From assembly GCA_946479475.1 (NCBI GenBank), contig CAMLGG010000232.1:1-8284 (forward strand): a DNA stretch of 8,284 nucleotides, given 5' to 3'. This document shows positions 4,490 through 8,284 of this stretch, piece by piece. The first letter of the stretch is position 1. Every line of letters starts with the position of its first letter. This DNA comes from an uncultured Ideonella sp. (GTDB lineage: Bacteria; Pseudomonadota; Gammaproteobacteria; Burkholderiales; Burkholderiaceae). A program made the position numbers and the translations under genes. Under the pieces are notes generated by a model. It was not told where the DNA came from, searched no databases, and was given only the letters and a program-made list of their open reading frames with translations.

Positions 4490-6259
4490 ATGTCGAGCCG
4501 ATCCGTGTCCGCGTGGTGGGGGGCATGCCTGCTGGCCCTGGCGCTGGCCGCGCAGGCCCAGGCGCCGGCCGCGCGAGGGCCATGGACCGCGGCGGCCGGC
4601 GATCCGGCCAACACGCGCTTCTCGCCCCTGGCCGAGATCCACCGCGGCAACGTGGCCAGGCTGGCCGTGGCCTTCACCTTCGACACCGGCATCCCCAAGG
4701 GGCACGAGGCGGCGCCGCTGGTGATCGGCGACACGATGTACTTCGTCACGCCGTATCCCAACACGGTCTATGCGCTGGACCTGCGCGACGGCCAGGGCAA
4801 GGTCAAGTGGAAGTTCGAGCCGCAGCCGGCGCCTCATTCCCAGGGCGTGGCCTGCTGCGACGTGGTCAACCGCGGCGCAGCCTACGCCGACGGGCGCCTG
4901 TTCTTCGTCACGCTCGACGGCCAGGCGATCGCGCTGGAGGCCGCCAGCGGCAAGGAGCTCTGGCGAACGCCCCTGGCCGACGTGGCCAAGGGCGAGACCA
5001 TCACCATGGCGCCCCTGGTCGTCAAGGGCAAGCTGCTGGTGGGCAACAGCGGCGGCGAGATGGGCGTGCGCGGCTGGCTCGCCGCGCTCGACACCGGCAG
5101 CGGCCGCGTGGCCTGGAAGGCCTGGTCGACCGGCCCCGATGCCGACGTGCTCATCGGCCCGTTGTTCAAGCCCTTCTACGCGTCCGACCAGGGCAAGGAC
5201 CTGGGGGTGAAGACCTGGCCGGGCGATGCCTGGAAGATCGGCGGCGGCAACGTCTGGGGCTTCCTCTCCTACGACCCGGCGCTGGACCTCGTGTATGCCG
5301 GCACCGCCAATCCGGGCCCCTGGAATCCCGAGCAGCGCCCGGGCGACAACAAGTGGACGGCCGGCATCTTCGCCCGCCGCCCCGACACCGGCGAGGCGGT
5401 GTGGTTCTACCAGTGGTCGCCGCACGACCTGCACGACTACGACGGCATCAACGAGAACGTGCTGGTCGACCTGGAGATCGCGGGTCGCCAGCGCAAGGTG
5501 CTGCTGCACGCCGACCGCAACGGCTACCTGTACGTGCTCGACCGCGCGACCGGCCAGGTGCTGTCGGCCGACCCTTTCACCTTCATCACCACCAGCGAGG
5601 GCGTCGACCTGGACACCGGCCGGCCGCGAATGAATCCGCACAAGGATGCGCGGGTCGGCGAGACGGTGCGCGACATCTGCCCCGCCTCGCCCGGCGGGAA
5701 GGACTGGCAGCCGAGCGCCTGGTCGCCGCGCACGAAGCTGCTCTACATCCCGCACCAGAACCTTTGCCAGGACGCGCTGATGCTGGAGACCGGCTACATC
5801 GCGGGCACGCCCTACGTCGGCGCGCAGCAGAAGATGCGGCCCGGCCCGGGTGGGCACCGCGGCGTGTTCAGTGCGTGGGATCCGGTCGCGCGCCGCAAGG
5901 CCTGGGAGGTGCGCGAGAAGTTCCCGGTCTGGAGCGGCGCCCTCGCGACCGCCGGCGACCTCGTCTTCTACGGGACGATGGACGGCTGGTTCAAGGCGCT
6001 CGACGCGAACACGGGGGCGGCCCTGTGGCAGTTCAGGACCTCCTCCGGCGTCATCGGCCAGCCGATCAGCTACCGCGGGCCGGACGGCAGGCAGTACGTC
6101 GCCGTCTTCGCCGGCGTGGGCGGCTGGGCCGGGTCCATCGTCAGCGGGCCGCTGGACGGCCGCGATCCCACCGCGGCGAGCGGCTTCGTCAACGCGATGA
6201 AGGACCTGCCGCAGGCGACGTCGGCCGGAGGAAGGCTTTATGTCTTCGCACTTCCTTGA
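4490..6259 (+). CDS. PQQ-dependent alcohol dehydrogenase, XoxF-type, predicted lanthanide-using
   Basis: The enzyme oxidises methanol, ethanol or a similar alcohol in the periplasm and passes electrons from PQQ to a cytochrome c. The 589-residue product has a signal peptide (WWGACLLALALAAQAQA, cleaved about residue 25). It shows repeated propeller motifs ending in Trp (such as ALEAASGKELW, RRPDTGEAVW and ALDANTGAALW) and the vicinal cysteine pair Cys122-Cys123 that stacks on PQQ. Metal-site residues are Glu190, Asn274 and catalytic Asp316 in HDLHDYDGIN. Asp318, two residues after the catalytic Asp, is the residue that marks lanthanide-dependent enzymes; MxaF has Ala and ExaA has Ser there. 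Arg343 (DRNGYLYVLD) corresponds to the active-site Arg. Length is normal for the family. AGAGG at 4476-4480 suits ATG 4490 (nine bases) better than ATG 4484 (three bases); an in-frame TTG at 4463 is less likely. The stop overlaps the next gene by 20 bases. The actual alcohol is unknown. Confidence 0.93.
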   Translation: MSSRSVSAWWGACLLALALAAQAQAPAARGPWTAAAGDPANTRFSPLAEIHRGNVARLAVAFTFDTGIPKGHEAAPLVIGDTMYFVTPYPNTVYALDLRDGQGKVKWKFEPQPAPHSQGVACCDVVNRGAAYADGRLFFVTLDGQAIALEAASGKELWRTPLADVAKGETITMAPLVVKGKLLVGNSGGEMGVRGWLAALDTGSGRVAWKAWSTGPDADVLIGPLFKPFYASDQGKDLGVKTWPGDAWKIGGGNVWGFLSYDPALDLVYAGTANPGPWNPEQRPGDNKWTAGIFARRPDTGEAVWFYQWSPHDLHDYDGINENVLVDLEIAGRQRKVLLHADRNGYLYVLDRATGQVLSADPFTFITTSEGVDLDTGRPRMNPHKDARVGETVRDICPASPGGKDWQPSAWSPRTKLLYIPHQNLCQDALMLETGYIAGTPYVGAQQKMRPGPGGHRGVFSAWDPVARRKAWEVREKFPVWSGALATAGDLVFYGTMDGWFKALDANTGAALWQFRTSSGVIGQPISYRGPDGRQYVAVFAGVGGWAGSIVSGPLDGRDPTAASGFVNAMKDLPQATSAGGRLYVFALP

Positions 6260-7097
6260 AAAGGCCCCAAGGCTGCTCGAGCGCCTGTTCGCACTGGTGC
6301 TGACGGCGATGGCCTTCGCCCTGGTGTTCGGCTCGCCCTCCGCGAATGCACGCGAGGCGCTGCGCGTGTGTGCGGATCCGGACAACCTGCCGTACTCGCG
6401 CCGCGACGGCAGCGGCTTCGAGAACCGCATCGCAGAACTGCTGGCGGAGCAACTGCACCGCGAGCTGCGCTATGCGTGGCAGCCCCAGCGACGCGGGCTG
6501 GTGCGCAAGACGCTCGGCGCGAACGAATGCGATGTGCTGCTGGGCGTTCCGGCGAGCCTGGATCGCGTCGCGGCGAGCGCGCCGTACTACCGTTCGAGCT
6601 ACGTGCTGGTCACGCGGCTTGCCGACCCGGATCCGCTCGCCGGCTTCGACGATCCGCGCTTGAAGGGCCTGCGCATCGGCGTCCAGCTGGTGGGCGACGA
6701 CCTCGCCGCCACGCCACCCGGCCATGCGCTCGCGCTGCGCGGCGCGGTCGAGCGCGTCGTCGGTTTCACCGTCGCCGGCGAAGGCCCGGCCGCGCAGCGG
6801 ATGGTCGCGGCGCTCGCCCGCGGCGAGCTCGACGCAGCCATGGTCTGGGGACCGCAGGCCGGCTGGTTCGCGGCCCGGGCCGAGGTGCCCATGCGGGTCG
6901 CGCCCCTCGCGCCGCCGGCCGAGCTCGCGGCCGTCCCTTTCGACTACGAGATCGCGCTCGGGGTGCGCCGCGATGCGCATGGCGAGGTCTTGCGGCACGA
7001 GCTCGACGAAGCCCTCGCGCGCCGGCGCCCCGAGGTCGAGGCCATCCTGGCGCTCTACGACGTGCCGCGGCTGCCGTTGCGCGCGGAGCCGCGATGA
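6240..7097 (+). CDS. XoxJ/MoxJ-like periplasmic binding protein of quinoprotein operons
   Basis: This 285-residue protein belongs to the quinoprotein-dehydrogenase-associated substrate-binding-like group (MxaJ/XoxJ). Members sit beside PQQ methanol dehydrogenases and are thought to help activate or mature them. A signal peptide ends near GSPSANA (residue 37). The mature start ALRVCADPDNLPYSRRDGSG, followed by FENRIAELLAEQL, is the hallmark of the group. CDVLLGVP (97-104), PYYRSSYVLVTR and LKGLRIGVQ follow in the type II periplasmic-binding fold. Cys44 and Cys97 could form a disulfide. No partner ABC permease or ATPase is seen, so import is unlikely to be its job. A strong ribosome binding site GGAGGAAGG (6226-6234) lies inside the dehydrogenase gene, whose end overlaps this gene by 20 bases. 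Its own stop overlaps the next start (ATGA). This pairing strengthens the XoxF-type call for the upstream gene. Confidence 0.9.
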   Translation: MSSHFLEKAPRLLERLFALVLTAMAFALVFGSPSANAREALRVCADPDNLPYSRRDGSGFENRIAELLAEQLHRELRYAWQPQRRGLVRKTLGANECDVLLGVPASLDRVAASAPYYRSSYVLVTRLADPDPLAGFDDPRLKGLRIGVQLVGDDLAATPPGHALALRGAVERVVGFTVAGEGPAAQRMVAALARGELDAAMVWGPQAGWFAARAEVPMRVAPLAPPAELAAVPFDYEIALGVRRDAHGEVLRHELDEALARRRPEVEAILALYDVPRLPLRAEPR

Positions 7098-7621
7098 GGC
7101 CCCTGGCGGCCATGCTCGTCGTCGCGCTGGCCCTGGGAGCCTGCGAGCGCGAGCAGCGCTACCTGAACGGGCCGCTGGCCGACCCGCCGGGCGGCGACAT
7201 GGCCAAGGTGACGCCGCGCCAGGAGCGCGTGGCCTACGACGTCTCGCAGGGCAAGCGCCTGTTCCGCTGGTACAACTGCAGCGGCTGCCACGGCGCCGGC
7301 GGCGGGGGCGGGATGGGCCCGCCGCTGCTGGACGCGCAATGGCGCTACGGCGCCAGCAGCGCCGATATCGCGCAGTCCATCCTGCAGGGGCGGCCGAACG
7401 GCATGCCGGCGTTCGCCGGCCGCATCCCGCCCGACCAGGCGCTGCAGCTGGCGGCCTACATCCGCTCCATGAGCGGGCAGCTTCGCACCGACGTCGCGGC
7501 CAACCGCAGCGACACCCTCAGCGCCGGGCCGCCCGAGTCGCGCCGCGACCGGCTGGTGCCGGTCAGCGAAGTGCCGCCTTCGGCCCCGGTGTCTTCCGCA
7601 TCTTCGGCCTCCGGGAGCTGA
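7094..7621 (+). CDS. Cytochrome c lipoprotein, probable electron carrier of the dehydrogenase
   Basis: This 175-residue single-haem class I cytochrome c has a lipoprotein signal (VVALALGAC, lipidated Cys17), so it is membrane-tethered in the periplasm. The haem site is CSGCH (Cys62, Cys65, His66), followed by a Gly-rich loop. The likely axial Met104 is in NGMPAFAG, and the closing helix is LQLAAYIRSM. A 45-residue tail rich in Ser, Pro, Ala and Arg, without predicted structure, follows the haem domain. By position it should take electrons from the PQQ enzyme and hand them to the oxidase encoded next. This is an XoxG/MxaG-like role, but I do not see enough similarity to assign either name. ATG 7094 overlaps the upstream stop by four bases and the next gene begins four bases after its stop, so all are probably one transcript. 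It could also be viewed as a cytochrome subunit of the oxidase itself. Confidence 0.88.
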   Translation: MRPLAAMLVVALALGACEREQRYLNGPLADPPGGDMAKVTPRQERVAYDVSQGKRLFRWYNCSGCHGAGGGGGMGPPLLDAQWRYGASSADIAQSILQGRPNGMPAFAGRIPPDQALQLAAYIRSMSGQLRTDVAANRSDTLSAGPPESRRDRLVPVSEVPPSAPVSSASSASGS

Positions 7622-7625
7622 GGCG

Positions 7626-8284
7626 ATGGGCGAGACCGGACTCTGGCACGGCGCCCTGTGGACGGCGGGCCCGCAGTCGGCCCAGATCCTCGAGCTCTGG
7701 CGGCTGACGCTGGCGATGTGCACGCTCGTCTTCGTGGCCGTGCTGGCGGCGCTGGCCATCGCGTTGAAGCGATCGCGGCGTGGTGACCGCGGAACCCCGC
7801 CAGAGATCGATGGCCTGGTCGCACCGGAGCCGCGGCTCAAGCGCGCTGTCGCCTGGGCGATCTCGATCTCGGCCCTGCTGCTCGGCGTGCTGCTCGTGGC
7901 CAGCGTGGCCACCGACCGCGCGCTGGCCGCGCTGCCGCTGCAGGGCGCGCTGCACGTCGAGGTGACCGGCCACCAGTGGTGGTGGTCGGTCCACTACGAC
8001 GACGCCGATCCTTCGCGCACCTTCGACACCGCCAACGAGCTGCACCTGCCGGTGGGCCGGCCGGTGGTGCTGACCCTGCGTTCCGCCGACGTGATCCACA
8101 GCCTGTGGATTCCCAGCCTGGCGGGCAAGAAGGACCTGACTCCCGGACGCACCGCGACGCTCGTGCTGCGGGCCGACCGCCCGGGGGCCTACCGCGCCAC
8201 CTGTGCGGAGTTCTGCGGCTGGCAGCACGCCTGGATGGCGCTGCCGGTGGTCGCCGAATCGCAGTCCGGCTTCGACGAATGGGC
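7626..8284 (+). CDS. Cytochrome c oxidase subunit II (CuA subunit), 3' end outside the window
   Basis: The gene starts at ATG 7626, with GGGAG at 7613-7617, and stays open to the right edge (219 codons seen). The product has two membrane segments (about residues 25-48 and 74-96) and then a periplasmic cupredoxin domain. The aromatic stretch GHQWWWSVHY (115-124), which transfers electrons in the family, is present. So is a complete CuA site: His158 (DVIHSLW), Cys193, Glu195, Cys197, His201 and Met204 in CAEFCGWQHAWM. This subunit accepts electrons from cytochrome c and passes them to the haem-copper subunit I, whose gene is probably next but is not visible. A C-terminal haem domain of the caa3 kind cannot be excluded, as the end is missing. 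I found no cleavable signal peptide; TM1 probably serves as the anchor. Its place behind the dehydrogenase and cytochrome genes suggests a dedicated terminal oxidase. Confidence 0.93.
   Translation, partial: MGETGLWHGALWTAGPQSAQILELWRLTLAMCTLVFVAVLAALAIALKRSRRGDRGTPPEIDGLVAPEPRLKRAVAWAISISALLLGVLLVASVATDRALAALPLQGALHVEVTGHQWWWSVHYDDADPSRTFDTANELHLPVGRPVVLTLRSADVIHSLWIPSLAGKKDLTPGRTATLVLRADRPGAYRATCAEFCGWQHAWMALPVVAESQSGFDEW

Noticed and set aside
2310..4724. 804-codon plus-strand open frame
   Set aside because: It is antisense to the Nramp-like, PRC-like and exported-protein genes. The translation is full of His/Gln/Arg/Gly with no membrane segments or motifs, typical of a high-GC shadow.
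4375..6303. 642-codon plus-strand frame over the dehydrogenase
   Set aside because: Out of frame with a protein whose PQQ motifs, signal peptide and active-site residues are all clear.
3935..6430. 831-codon minus-strand open frame
   Set aside because: Most of it is antisense to the dehydrogenase. Only the last 143 codons, after a good ribosome binding site and with a signal peptide, look real and were kept.
6368..7621. 417-codon frame that would fuse extra sequence to the cytochrome c
   Set aside because: The upstream part is an Arg/Ala-rich shadow of the XoxJ-like gene. The lipoprotein signal at ATG 7094 and the ATGA junction define the true start.

Overview
This is a very GC-rich window. 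It is gene-dense, with short gaps, ATGA-type overlaps and no IS elements, RNA genes or CRISPR arrays that I can see. Gene content (a PQQ alcohol dehydrogenase with its XoxJ-type partner, a lipoprotein cytochrome c, a terminal oxidase subunit II) and codon style fit a proteobacterium, most likely a Burkholderiales member. That placement is inference; no phylogenetic marker gene is present.

Layout. (1) Positions 1-481, minus strand: the first 160 codons of a gene that leaves the window on the left. Its product is disordered, rich in Pro/Ala/Arg, starts MDPIR as TAL effectors do, and carries the plant-type EAR repression motif FDLNDVP plus a second DLN element. It looks like a type III effector candidate, and a degenerate PIP/hrpII-like box with a correctly spaced -10 element lies upstream. 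(2) Positions 652-1260, plus strand: a histidine-phosphatase-like protein, whose 3' end overlaps tail-to-tail by 56 bp with the next gene. (3) Positions 4366-1205, minus strand: a probable five-gene operon. In order it encodes a small exported protein, a divergent Nramp-family transporter lacking the standard DPGN and MPH metal-site motifs, two small PRC-barrel-like proteins translationally coupled to it, and a membrane-anchored SGNH hydrolase. (4) Positions 4367-4489: a divergent control region with a perfect 9-bp-arm palindrome and a 15-bp-arm inverted repeat. Each arm of the latter looks like a sigma-54 -24/-12 core pointing outward. (5) Positions 4490-8284, plus strand: a tightly coupled operon of a XoxF-type (predicted lanthanide-using) PQQ alcohol dehydrogenase, a XoxJ-like periplasmic binding protein, a cytochrome c lipoprotein and a CuA-containing cytochrome c oxidase subunit II cut by the right edge.

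Working together. The plus operon reads as one periplasmic respiratory chain: alcohol to PQQ enzyme, to membrane-tethered cytochrome c, to the CuA centre of a co-encoded oxidase. The minus operon reads as a metal-ion transport unit with PRC-barrel accessory proteins. Because the two operons share one symmetric intergenic region, co-regulation is plausible but unproven.

The items most worth follow-up are the EAR-motif protein at the left edge, the divergent Nramp plus split PRC proteins, the dehydrogenase-to-oxidase operon, and the symmetric control region.
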